From assembly GCF_003443995.1 (NCBI RefSeq), contig NZ_QWEY01000003.1, positions 310,001-374,000 of the forward strand: a stretch of DNA of 64,000 nt, in the 5' to 3' direction. Below the pieces are notes generated by a model, which searched no databases, was not told the origin of the DNA, and saw only the letters and a list, made by a program, of their open reading frames with translations. Positions 47,033 through 55,058 of the stretch are shown here, piece by piece. Source of the DNA: Pseudotabrizicola alkalilacus (GTDB taxonomy: Bacteria > Pseudomonadota > Alphaproteobacteria > Rhodobacterales > Rhodobacteraceae). The first letter of the stretch is position 1; the number at the start of each line of letters is the position of its first letter. Position numbers and translations under genes: made by a program.

Positions 47033-47455
47033 TTAGTTGGCCGGTGCCGGAGCAACGGGATCGGCCGGAGCCGGTGCGGCAGGTTCAACGGGAGCCGGGT
47101 CTGCCGGAGCAGGGGCGACAGGATCGGCGGGAGCCGGTGCGATCGGATCGCTGGGCGCCGTGCCATCCGGGACAGGGCTGACCGGACCACCCTCAGGCGC
47201 GGTTGCCGGGGCTTCGATGGTGACGTTGTTGCCGGTTGTTGGCTGGTTTGCCGGGGTGCCGTTGCCCGACATGAGCCAGGCCACGATACCAACCGCAATG
47301 ACAGCCCCACCCAGCAGATACACAAACCAGTTGGTTGATCTGGTTTCGTGAATGTGGGTTGTGCTGGTGTTGGTGGAATGGGGCGGAACGTTGGGCGGAG
47401 TCGTGCTGGTGGTGGTGTAGGTCGGGTTCTTTGGTGGAATGTGCGGGTCGGCCAT
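47033..47455 (-). CDS. Single-pass membrane protein with Pro/Ala-rich tail inside the sox operon
   Basis: 140 residues. A Thr/Pro-rich N-terminus (HIPPKNPTYTTTSTTPP), one transmembrane helix (NWFVYLLGGAVIAVGIVAWLM), and a C-terminal tail built of repeats APAPADPVAPAPADP. The ATG at 47455 has an excellent GGAGGA site six bases upstream. It lies between soxB and soxD on the same strand, where soxB-soxD are normally adjacent. Function unknown; a periplasm-spanning or cell-wall-exposed tail is plausible. Confidence 0.82.
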   Translation of the reverse strand: MADPHIPPKNPTYTTTSTTPPNVPPHSTNTSTTHIHETRSTNWFVYLLGGAVIAVGIVAWLMSGNGTPANQPTTGNNVTIEAPATAPEGGPVSPVPDGTAPSDPIAPAPADPVAPAPADPAPVEPAAPAPADPVAPAPAN

Positions 47456-47525
47456 GACTGGTCCTCCATGCAATACGTGATTGCAGGACAAACCCGGCGC
47501 ACCGCCGTTTGGTTCCCGGAAAACA

Positions 47526-48773
47526 TCAATGCGCCACCCCGGCTGCCACCGACTCGTCGATGAACCGGCCTTCACGGAAGCGCCACATGTCAAATTCCGC
47601 CGCCAGCGGCCCCGGCTCGCCGCGCGCCATCAGATCGGCCATCGCCCAGCCGGAACCGGGAATGGCCTTGAACCCGCCGGTGCCCCAGCCGCAGTTGATA
47701 AAGCAGTTCCCCAGCGGGGTTTTGGAGATGATGGGCGAGCGGTCGCCGGTCATATCCACGATCCCGCCCCATTGCCGCAGCATCTTGAGCCTTGAAATCA
47801 TGGGGAAAGTTTCGACCAACGCCCGCAGCGTTTCCTCGATATGGTGGAAAGATCCGCGCTGGGTATAGTTGTTGAACCCGTCCGTGCCGCCGCCGATCAC
47901 CATCTCGCCCTTGTCGGACTGGCTCATGTAGCCATGCACCGTATTGGCCATCACCACCACATCCATGCAGGGCTTGATCGGCTCTGACACCAGCGCCTGC
48001 AGCGCCAGCGACTCCACCGGCAGGCGGAAACCCGCCATCTCGGCCACCTGCCCCGAATGGCCTGCCACCACAATGCCCAGCTTGCGGGTGCCGATATAGC
48101 CCTTGGTCGTCTCTACCCCCGTCACCTGCCCGTTTTCAGTCCGAACCCCGGTGACCTCGCACTGCTGAATGATGTCCATTCCCATGTCGGAACAGGCCCG
48201 CGCATAGCCCCAGGCCACGGCATCATGCCGCGCCGTACCGCCGCGCGCCTGATACAGCGCACCCAGAATCGGATAGCGCGGCCCGTCGATATTGATGATC
48301 GGCACCAGATCCTTCACCCGTTCCGGCGTGATCCATTCGGTCACCACACCTTGCAGGTTGTTGGCATGTACCGTGCGCAGATAGCCGCGCACCTCATGAT
48401 GGGTTTGCGCCAGCATCAACAGCCCGCGCGGGCTGAACATGATGTTATAGTTCAGTTCCTGTGACAGCGTTTCATACAGGCTGCGCGCCTTTTCATAGAT
48501 CGCCGCCGACGGGTCTTGCAGATAGTTCGACCGGATGATCGTGGTGTTGCGCCCGGTGTTGCCGCCGCCCAGCCACCCCTTTTCGATGATTGCGACATTG
48601 CGGATGCCATGGTTCTTGCCAAGGTAATAGGCCGTGGCCAGCCCGTGCCCGCCCGCCCCGATGATCACTGCGTCATAGGACGCTTTCGGCACCGGCGATT
48701 TCCACGCGCGTTCCCACCCCTGATGGTGGTTCATGGCCTCACGGGCGATGGCAAAGACCGAATAGCGCTTCAT
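47526..48773 (-). CDS. soxB: Sarcosine oxidase beta subunit
   Basis: 415 residues. FAD-binding YDAVIIGAGGHGLATAYYLGKNHG, then EKGWLGGGNTGRNTTIIRSNYL with the family's conserved segment near the covalent-flavin site, and C-terminal CGWGTGGFKAIPGSGWAMADL. Catalytic flavin subunit for sarcosine oxidation. First gene of the minus-strand operon, divergent from ccmI. The ATG at 48773 starts MKRYSVFAIAREAMNHHQGW, the usual N-terminus; the longer frame is not native. Confidence 0.95.
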   Translation of the reverse strand: MKRYSVFAIAREAMNHHQGWERAWKSPVPKASYDAVIIGAGGHGLATAYYLGKNHGIRNVAIIEKGWLGGGNTGRNTTIIRSNYLQDPSAAIYEKARSLYETLSQELNYNIMFSPRGLLMLAQTHHEVRGYLRTVHANNLQGVVTEWITPERVKDLVPIINIDGPRYPILGALYQARGGTARHDAVAWGYARACSDMGMDIIQQCEVTGVRTENGQVTGVETTKGYIGTRKLGIVVAGHSGQVAEMAGFRLPVESLALQALVSEPIKPCMDVVVMANTVHGYMSQSDKGEMVIGGGTDGFNNYTQRGSFHHIEETLRALVETFPMISRLKMLRQWGGIVDMTGDRSPIISKTPLGNCFINCGWGTGGFKAIPGSGWAMADLMARGEPGPLAAEFDMWRFREGRFIDESVAAGVAH

Positions 48774-49016
48774 CTGACCTGTCTCCGGGCTGCCGCGTCT
48801 GTCTGACGCTCTTACTGAACCCATAGCGCGCTTGCGCCGCAGCCCCAAGCGGCACAACAGGGAAATTTACGACATCGCTACCGATTGCACCGCGCCCTGC
48901 TGTCGCAGGGCAAGACAGGGCCGACTGGGGCCAGATCAGCCTGCGGCCAATTCCCGCCTTTTGTCGGCGGCGCACAGGCCTTACATGGGGGGATCTGGGC
49001 AAACGAGGGCGTGACG

Positions 49017-50237
49017 ATGGGAGTGTGGGGATTCTGGGCAGCAGCGGCGCTGCTGGTCGTGGGCATCGGGGCCACGCTGTTGCGCGCCATGACACGCGCA
49101 CGCAGCGAAGAGCGTGCTCCGGGCAGCTTTGACCTTGCCGTCTACCGCGACCAGCTGACCGAGATCGAGCGCGACATCGCCCGTGGCACCATCCCGGCGG
49201 ATGAAGGCGCGCGCCTGCGCACCGAGATCCAGCGCCGGTTGCTGGATGCCGACCGCAGCGCGCGCGCGACTGTGCCCCACAGTGAAAGTCGTGCCGGACG
49301 GGGCTACGCCATGCTGATCATGGCCACCCTGCTGGCCGGTGTGGCGGGTTACTGGCATCTGGGTGCGCCGGGCTACCCTGACCTGCCATTGGCCGACCGC
49401 TTTGCCCTGTCGGAACAGATCCGTACCGATCGTCCGTCGCAAGCCGAAGCTCTGGCGCAGACCCCCGCCGCCCCCGCACGCGAAGACATCGACCCGTCGT
49501 TCCTTGAGCTGATGGGGAAATTGCGGCAGGCGGTGCAGGACCGCCCCGACGATCTGCGCGGGCTGGAACTGCTGGCCCGCAATGAGGCGGCGATGGGCAA
49601 TCTGGTGGCGGCCACAGCCGCGCAACAGGCCATCGTGATACTCAAAGGCGATACCGCCACCGCCGAAGATCACGCCGCCCATGCCGAGCTGCTGATCATG
49701 TCCGCCGGCGGCTATGTCTCGCCCGAGGCGGAACAGGCTCTGGTCCGCGCGCTGGAGGCAGACCCGCGCAATGGTACAGCGCGCTATTATACCGGCACGA
49801 TGTTTGCGCAGATCGGCCGGTTTGACCGCACCTTTACCCTGTGGAACCGCCTGCTGACCGAAAGCCCGCCCGATGCCCCCTGGGTTGCGCCGATCCGCAG
49901 CCAGATCCCCGACATCGCCGCCCGCGCCGGGGTCAACTTCACCCTGCCCCCGGTCGCCCCCGGCCCTACCGCTGGCGACATTGCCGCCGCCGAAGACATG
50001 AGCCCCGAAGACCGTCAGGCGATGATCGAGGGCATGGTGGACCAACTCGGCGCCCGTCTGGCCGCAGAGGGGGGGCCTGCCGAAGACTGGGCGCGGCTGA
50101 TTACATCCCTCGCCCGGATCGGTCGTCAGGATCAGGCCCGCGCAATTTATGCCGAGGCGCAGACCCGCTTTGCCGGTCGCACCGTAGAGCTGTCTGGCCT
50201 GCGTCAGGCCGCAGTCGAGGCTGGGGTCGCAGAATGA
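49017..50237 (+). CDS. ccmI: c-type cytochrome biogenesis protein CcmI
   Basis: 406 residues. Two transmembrane helices (WGFWAAAALLVVGIGATLL and AMLIMATLLAGVAGYWHLG) flank a cytoplasmic loop with FDLAVYRDQLTEIERDIARG. A periplasmic TPR domain follows (ARYYTGTMFAQIGRFDRTFTLW). CcmI escorts apocytochrome c to the haem ligation complex. The ATG at 49017 is eight bases after GAGG. Its stop overlaps ruvX by ATGA. Confidence 0.93.
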   Translation: MGVWGFWAAAALLVVGIGATLLRAMTRARSEERAPGSFDLAVYRDQLTEIERDIARGTIPADEGARLRTEIQRRLLDADRSARATVPHSESRAGRGYAMLIMATLLAGVAGYWHLGAPGYPDLPLADRFALSEQIRTDRPSQAEALAQTPAAPAREDIDPSFLELMGKLRQAVQDRPDDLRGLELLARNEAAMGNLVAATAAQQAIVILKGDTATAEDHAAHAELLIMSAGGYVSPEAEQALVRALEADPRNGTARYYTGTMFAQIGRFDRTFTLWNRLLTESPPDAPWVAPIRSQIPDIAARAGVNFTLPPVAPGPTAGDIAAAEDMSPEDRQAMIEGMVDQLGARLAAEGGPAEDWARLITSLARIGRQDQARAIYAEAQTRFAGRTVELSGLRQAAVEAGVAE

Positions 50238-50719
50238 TCCTGCCTGACATTGCCGCTTTCGTTGCCACCCTGCCCCGCTCGGGCGGCATCGCCGGGCTTG
50301 ATCTGGGCGACAAGACCATCGGCGTCGCTCTGTCCGATCTGCGTCGCATGGTCGCCACGCCGGTCGAGGTGATCCGGCGTGAGAAATTCACGCTGGATGC
50401 CACCCGCCTCCTGACCCTGCTCACCGCGCGCGGGGCCACGGGCATCATCCTTGGCCTGCCGCTGAACATGGACGGATCAGAGGGCCCGCGCGTGCAATCC
50501 ACCCGCGCCTTTGCCCGCAATCTGGAAAAGCTGACCCCGCTGCCGATCACCTTCTGGGATGAGCGTCTGTCCACCGTTGCCGCCGAACGCGCGCTGCTGG
50601 AGGCGGATACGTCGCGAAAGGGTCGCAAAGAGGTGATCGACAAGGTCGCGGCCAGTTATATCCTGCAAGGAGCGCTGGATCGCATGGCGTATATGGCAGC
50701 AAGGCAGGATGATCCGTGA
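50234..50719 (+). CDS. ruvX: Holliday junction resolvase-like RuvX/YqgF
   Basis: 161 residues. RNase H-like fold: GLDLGDKTIGVALSD (first catalytic Asp), GIILGLPLNMDGSEG, and TFWDERLSTVAAERALLE with the second acidic pair, then EVIDKVAASYILQGALD. YqgF-family nuclease implicated in rRNA maturation or junction resolution. Coupled to ccmI upstream and to the DUF1289 gene downstream by 4-bp overlaps. Confidence 0.94.
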   Translation: MILPDIAAFVATLPRSGGIAGLDLGDKTIGVALSDLRRMVATPVEVIRREKFTLDATRLLTLLTARGATGIILGLPLNMDGSEGPRVQSTRAFARNLEKLTPLPITFWDERLSTVAAERALLEADTSRKGRKEVIDKVAASYILQGALDRMAYMAARQDDP

Positions 50720-50946
50720 GTGACGAGATCTGGAAACGCGACGAGATCGACTCGCCTTGCGTCAAACTCTGCGTGGTCCACCCCGAGGCCCGGCTCTGCA
50801 TTGGCTGCCTGCGCAGCATCGACGAGATCACGATGTGGTCACGCATGCCCCCGGAAACCCGCCGCACGATCATGGCTGAGCTGCCCGCCCGCGCTCCCTT
50901 GATCGCCAAACGCCGAGGCGGTCGCGCCGCCCGCCTGCAAGGCTGA
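50716..50946 (+). CDS. DUF1289 small cysteine-rich protein
   Basis: 76 residues from a GTG start that overlaps the ruvX stop (GTGA). Cysteine pattern SPCVKLCVVHPEARLCIGCLRSIDEI with a following W is the DUF1289 signature, probably a small metal-binding protein. The C-terminus is Arg-rich (KRRGGRAARLQ). Function unknown. Confidence 0.9.
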   Translation: MSDEIWKRDEIDSPCVKLCVVHPEARLCIGCLRSIDEITMWSRMPPETRRTIMAELPARAPLIAKRRGGRAARLQG

Positions 50947-50960
50947 GCACGGGCGGACAT

Positions 50961-50998
50961 CGCGGCCGCTCCGCGGGGAGTATTTCAAAAGCAGCAAT
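50961..50998 (+). terminator. Stem-loop/GAGTATTT terminator-like repeat (copy 2)
   Basis: Hairpin CGCGG-CCGCT-CCGCG, then GGGAGTATTTCAAAAGCAGCAAT, 15 bp after the DUF1289 stop. It forms an imperfect inverted repeat with the copy at 51018-51056. Confidence 0.72.
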
Positions 50999-51017
50999 CC
51001 GAAGGCACTCTGCTGGC

Positions 51018-51056
51018 ATTGCTGCTTGCCAAATACTCCCGCCGGAGGCTCCTCCG
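51018..51056 (-). terminator. Stem-loop/GAGTATTT terminator-like repeat (copy 3)
   Basis: On the minus strand: CGGAGGAGCCTCCG hairpin, then GGGAGTATTTGGCAAGCAGCAAT, about 30 bp past the stop of the dioxygenase-like gene. It differs from the 15132-15170 copy by one base over about 39 positions. Confidence 0.78.
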
Positions 51057-51087
51057 ATACCGCCAGCGCAGCTTTCGGCGAACAGAC

Positions 51088-51819
51088 CTACGGTGCCGCG
51101 ACCCAGTCGGCCACGCTGGCCAGCATCGGGCGGACATAGGCGATGATCCGGTCCCCCTGCTCCGTGCCTTGCCAGGGGGCAACGCCATGCAGGGTCAGCC
51201 GGTGCAGCAGCGTGGCCTCCCCCACCGCGGCGGGCAGTTCTCTGCGTGGGCAGGTCCGGAACACCTCGGTACGGGCGGCCTGATAGGCATCGGTCACGTC
51301 GATGTCGCCCCAGTGTTCCGGCGGGTGTGCGCGCAAGGCGGCGCGCAGCGCTTGCGCCATGATCCGGTGACTGCCTTCCCACACCACCAGCGGTGCCGCG
51401 CGGATGTCGGTCAGCGGCAGGCCCAGAATCCACGCATGCGGCTCGCGGATCATCCGGCGACGGTCGGGGCCGACCGGCAGCAGCCCGTCCAGATGGGCAG
51501 CGTCGCGGGTCTGGCGAAAGCGAAAGGCGCTGGCCGACTCCTCCGGCGACGGTTGCGGATAGCCGGGGCGGATCACCGAAAGCTGCGCGCGGTGCAGTGG
51601 CAGCGGCGTCAGCGGCAGCGCTGCCCAAGGGAACGCCGCGCCCGCAACCGTGCCATCCGGGCCATTCGGCAGCGCATCGACGCCGACAAACCATGTCCCG
51701 CCACAGCGCCAAGGCTCAGCACTGTCCGCAATCGCCCGCGCGGCAACCGGCAGCGCCGCGCGCGCCCAGGCGGCAATCGCCGGATCTGGCCCGATCCTGT
51801 GCCAGCCCGGGTCGCTCAA
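51088..51819 (-). CDS. Phytanoyl-CoA dioxygenase-like protein, TTG start
   Basis: 243 residues. An H-x-D pair (AAHLDGLLP) and a later histidine in ATLLHRLTLHGVAPW with following arginine fit the metal and 2-oxoglutarate site of Fe(II) dioxygenases of the PhyH type; also VVWEGSHRIM. The only sensible start is TTG at 51817-51819, overlapping the stop of the upstream exporter gene. The longer in-frame reading is the shadow of that gene. Substrate unknown. Translation coupled to the exporter. Confidence 0.75.
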   Translation of the reverse strand: MSDPGWHRIGPDPAIAAWARAALPVAARAIADSAEPWRCGGTWFVGVDALPNGPDGTVAGAAFPWAALPLTPLPLHRAQLSVIRPGYPQPSPEESASAFRFRQTRDAAHLDGLLPVGPDRRRMIREPHAWILGLPLTDIRAAPLVVWEGSHRIMAQALRAALRAHPPEHWGDIDVTDAYQAARTEVFRTCPRRELPAAVGEATLLHRLTLHGVAPWQGTEQGDRIIAYVRPMLASVADWVAAP

Positions 51820-52634
51820 TAGCCAAGCACCTTGCGCAGCATGTTCAGCGCGACCAGCGTGATGAACACCGCAAACACCCGTTTCAGCGGCTTGGGGTCC
51901 ATCGCATGCGCGAGCTTTACCCCCCAAGGCGTTGAAATCATTGTCATTGCAAAGATCAGCGCAAAGGCCGGCAGATTGACCGCGCCCAAAGTATAGGGCG
52001 GCGCGCCCGTCACCGGCAGGAACAGGAACACCAGCACCGAAGGCACCGCGATCGTCATGCCAAAACCCGAAGCGGTGGCGACGGCGCGGTGGATTGGCGT
52101 GTTATACAGGCTCATCAGCGGCACGCCAAAGCTGCCGCCGCCAATCCCCATCAGCACCGACAAGAACCCGATCATGCTGCCAAACCCCGCGCGCTTTGCG
52201 CCCTTTGGCATCTCGGCCCCCAGCCGCCAGTCTGAGCGGCCAAAGGCCATGTACAGCCCGACCACAATGCCCAACCCGCCAAAGATCGCCTGCAAGGTCA
52301 CCGATTTCAGCGCCGAGGCGGTGAACACGCCGATCACCGCCCCCACGCCGATGTAAGGGGCCCAGCTGCGCAAAATCTCCCAGTCCACCGCGCCGCGTTT
52401 GTGATGCGCCATGACCGAACGCGCCGAGGTTACCACGATGGTCGCAAGCGAAGTGGCCAGACAGACCTGCATCAGCTGAGGCCCGGCAAATCCCAGATAG
52501 CCAAAGGCATAGAAAAACGCCGGCACCAGCACGATGCCGCCCCCGACTCCCAGCAGCCCGGCGATGACGCCCGCAAACAGGCCGATCACAGCCAGCAGAC
52601 CGATCATCGGCAAAAGAAGGCTCAGGTCTGGCAT
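51816..52634 (-). CDS. TauE/SafE family anion exporter
   Basis: 272 residues with about eight hydrophobic helices. N-terminal LAVIGLFAGVIAGLLGVGGGIVLVPAFF contains the repeated GLLGVGGG motif of TauE/SafE transporters, echoed by FLSVLMGIGGGSFGVPLM in the second half. Family members export sulfite, sulfoacetate or related anions. The ATG at 52634 has AGGAG six bases upstream and is preferred over a TTG at 52652. Downstream gene overlaps by 4 bp. Confidence 0.92.
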   Translation of the reverse strand: MPDLSLLLPMIGLLAVIGLFAGVIAGLLGVGGGIVLVPAFFYAFGYLGFAGPQLMQVCLATSLATIVVTSARSVMAHHKRGAVDWEILRSWAPYIGVGAVIGVFTASALKSVTLQAIFGGLGIVVGLYMAFGRSDWRLGAEMPKGAKRAGFGSMIGFLSVLMGIGGGSFGVPLMSLYNTPIHRAVATASGFGMTIAVPSVLVFLFLPVTGAPPYTLGAVNLPAFALIFAMTMISTPWGVKLAHAMDPKPLKRVFAVFITLVALNMLRKVLGY

Positions 52635-52775
52635 GGGCGGCTCCTGTGGCAACCGTGCAGGGTGCGTGTGCAGCCGTCATAGCGCTCTGCCTTGGCGGGG
52701 GCCAGTGCAGGGTTACTCCGGCCGCGCAAAAGGTGTAGTCCTGTCACACCATTCCCCGGATGCGAGTCGTTCCCC

Positions 52776-53963
52776 ATGTCTTCTTCGTTGTTGCGCCCCG
52801 CGCTTGTGCTGGGGCTGTTGTCCTGCGTTGGTCCCTTTGCCATCGACATGTATCTGCCCGCGATGCCCGAGATCGGGGCCGATCTGGGCACCAGTGTTGC
52901 GGCGATGCAGGGCACGATCACCGCGTATTTTCTGGCCTTTGGCGTGGCGCAGCTGTTTTACGGGCCCTGGGCCGATCAGGCCGGGCGCAAGGCTCCGCTG
53001 TATGCCGGGCTGGCGGTGTTTCTGCTGGGCACGCTGATCTGTGCGCTGGCCCCGACGATTGGCTGGCTGACCGCCGGGCGGTTTGTGCAGGGTCTGGGCG
53101 GTGCGGCCGTGATGGTGGTGCCGCGCGCCATCATCCGCGACATGGCCACCGGGCATCAGGCCACACGGCTGATGGCAGCGATCATGCTGGTGATCTCGGT
53201 CTCGCCGATGCTGGCCCCGCTGGCGGGGGCCGGGGTGCTGGCCATCGCCGACTGGCGCTGGATCTTTGGCGTGCTGGCCATCGCCGCGTTCCTGTCGCTC
53301 TTGATGATCCGCTTTGTGCTGGCCGAAACATTGCCGCAGACCCAGCGCCAGCGGTTTGACATGGCCGATACCCTGCGCGGCGCAAAGCGGCTGCTCAGTG
53401 ACCGCAGCTTCATGGCGCTGACCTTTCTGGGCGGCTTTGCCATGGCGAGCTTTTTTGTCTTCATCGCCTCCGGCCCGTTTGTCTATACGCAAGCCTTTGG
53501 CCTGTCGCCGACTGGATTTTCGCTGGCCTTTGCGGTCAATGCGATCGGGTTTTTCTCGGCCTCGCAACTCGCCGCCGGCTTTGGTCAGCGCTTTGGCGCG
53601 ACGCGGGTGGTCAGGGTGGCGGTGCTGGGGTTCTTTGCCAGTACGGTCTGTCTGGCGCTGATCGGCGCGATGGGATTCGCCACTCTCGCAGTGGTGATGG
53701 CCGGGCTGTTCATCGCCAATGCCTTCCTCGGGCTGGTTATCCCCACGGTGATGGTGCTGGCGCTGGAGGATCATGGCGATATCGCGGGTCTGGCGTCATC
53801 GCTCGGTGGTACGCTGCAGATGCTGGCGGGGGGCGTAATGATCGCGGTGACAGCACCTTTCTTTGACGGCACCGCCCTGCCGATGCTGGCCGCAATTGCG
53901 GTCTGTGGCACCATGGCACTTGCCCTGTCGCGGCTGGTCCGGGGTCAGGCGGCGGTCGCCTGA
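52776..53963 (+). CDS. Bcr/CflA family multidrug MFS transporter
   Basis: 395 residues, twelve transmembrane helices expected. MFS motif A variant QLFYGPWADQAGRKAPLYAG, and GPFAIDMYLPAMPEI near the N-terminus, which is diagnostic of Bcr/CflA drug:proton exporters. Probable substrates are drugs or metabolites of the bicyclomycin/chloramphenicol type, but this cannot be read from sequence. The ATG at 52776 was chosen by alignment of the conserved N-terminus. Its end overlaps the dusA 3' end on the other strand. Confidence 0.92.
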   Translation: MSSSLLRPALVLGLLSCVGPFAIDMYLPAMPEIGADLGTSVAAMQGTITAYFLAFGVAQLFYGPWADQAGRKAPLYAGLAVFLLGTLICALAPTIGWLTAGRFVQGLGGAAVMVVPRAIIRDMATGHQATRLMAAIMLVISVSPMLAPLAGAGVLAIADWRWIFGVLAIAAFLSLLMIRFVLAETLPQTQRQRFDMADTLRGAKRLLSDRSFMALTFLGGFAMASFFVFIASGPFVYTQAFGLSPTGFSLAFAVNAIGFFSASQLAAGFGQRFGATRVVRVAVLGFFASTVCLALIGAMGFATLAVVMAGLFIANAFLGLVIPTVMVLALEDHGDIAGLASSLGGTLQMLAGGVMIAVTAPFFDGTALPMLAAIAVCGTMALALSRLVRGQAAVA

Positions 53964-54967
53964 ACCTGCGACAAAGCGTGGTCCAGCAGGTCGAGCCCCG
54001 CGCCCTCGCGCGTGGCGCCTTCGGACAGCACCCGTCGCCAGCCACGCGCGCCGGGGCGGCCGGTGAACAGACCCAGCATGTGCCGGGTGATCTGGTGCAG
54101 CCGCCCGCCCGCCGCCAGATGCGCGGCGATATAGGGCTTCATGTCCAACACCACCTGATGCGCATCGGGTGCATACTCACTGCCCCAGAGCGCATCAGCC
54201 CCGATCAGGGTGGCCGCCGGGTCGTGATAAGCGGCGCGGCCGATCATCACCCCGTCAAGCCCCTGATCCAGCAGCTGTTTCGCCTGTGCCAAGGTGGAGA
54301 TCCCGCCATTGATGCAAATGGTCAGCTCGGGGAAGCGCCGTTTCATCTCCAGTACCAGCGGATAATCCAGCGGCGGGATCTCGCGGTTTTCCTTGGGCGA
54401 CAGCCCCTGCAGCCACGCCTTGCGGGCGTGGATCACGAAATGGCCCACCCCGGCCTTTGCGACGGTCTCGATGAACGCGGGCAGCACCTGCTCCGGGATC
54501 TGGTCATCGACCCCGATCCGGCATTTCACCGTCACCGGCACCGCAGACTCGGCGATCATCGCTGCCACACAGTCGGCCACCAGCGCCGGACGCTCCATCA
54601 GCACCGCGCCGAAACAGCCCGATTGCACCCGGTCTGACGGGCAGCCGACGTTCAGGTTGATCTCGTCATAGCCCCAGCCTTGCGCAATCCGCACCGCCTG
54701 CGCCAGATCGCGCGGGTCCGAGCCACCCAGCTGCAACGCCACCGGATGCTCCACGGCGCTGAAATCCAGCAGCTTCGGACGCGGCCCGTGCAGGATCGCC
54801 GGAGCCGTCACCATCTCGGTATACAGCATCGCGCGCTGCGTCATCATGCGGTGAAAGACGCGGCAATGGCGGTCCGTCCAATCCATCATCGGTGCAACGG
54901 ACAAGCGGTGAGCCTTGTATTCCTTGGCTTTTTCCACGCCTTCAATCGCTTGACCGATAATCGACAT
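53945..54967 (-). CDS. dusA: tRNA-dihydrouridine(20/20a) synthase DusA, 5' end at mobile-element junction
   Basis: 340 residues. FMN-dependent Dus barrel: HRLSVAPMMDWTDRHCRVFHR, INLNVGCPSDRVQSGCFGAVLM with the active-site cysteine, CRIGVDD, HARKAW, and INGGISTLAQAKQ. The extended C-terminal helical domain is present. It reduces uridines in the tRNA D-loop. The conserved core begins at residue ~19; the preceding MSIIGQAIEGVEKAKEYK and the lack of a ribosome site suggest the 5' end was rebuilt when an element integrated beside it. Reading stays open about 130 bases upstream, so the start is uncertain. Confidence 0.93.
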   Translation of the reverse strand: MSIIGQAIEGVEKAKEYKAHRLSVAPMMDWTDRHCRVFHRMMTQRAMLYTEMVTAPAILHGPRPKLLDFSAVEHPVALQLGGSDPRDLAQAVRIAQGWGYDEINLNVGCPSDRVQSGCFGAVLMERPALVADCVAAMIAESAVPVTVKCRIGVDDQIPEQVLPAFIETVAKAGVGHFVIHARKAWLQGLSPKENREIPPLDYPLVLEMKRRFPELTICINGGISTLAQAKQLLDQGLDGVMIGRAAYHDPAATLIGADALWGSEYAPDAHQVVLDMKPYIAAHLAAGGRLHQITRHMLGLFTGRPGARGWRRVLSEGATREGAGLDLLDHALSQVQATAA

Positions 54968-55019
54968 TGCAGATTTGTTCCCGTTCTTTTCCGTTCTTGA
55001 CCATTTCCGAAAGGTCAGG

Positions 55020-55053
55020 CCTACAATGAAGGACCAAATCTCACCGTTGTAGG
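55020..55053. promoter_or_regulatory. Inverted repeat in the dusA-integrase intergenic region
   Basis: CCTACAA (55020-55026) and TTGTAGG (55047-55053) are perfect 7-bp arms spaced 20 bp, ending five bases before the integrase ATG. A second small palindrome, GACC-ATTTCCGAAA-GGTC, lies at 54999-55016. They could be operator, excisionase or integrase arm sites; which one cannot be told from sequence. Confidence 0.5.
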
Positions 55054-55058
55054 ACTGC

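Noticed and set aside
54968-55058. tRNA gene as integration target beside the integrase
   Set aside because: No cloverleaf or T-arm consensus (GGTTCGA) is present; dusA itself is the target.
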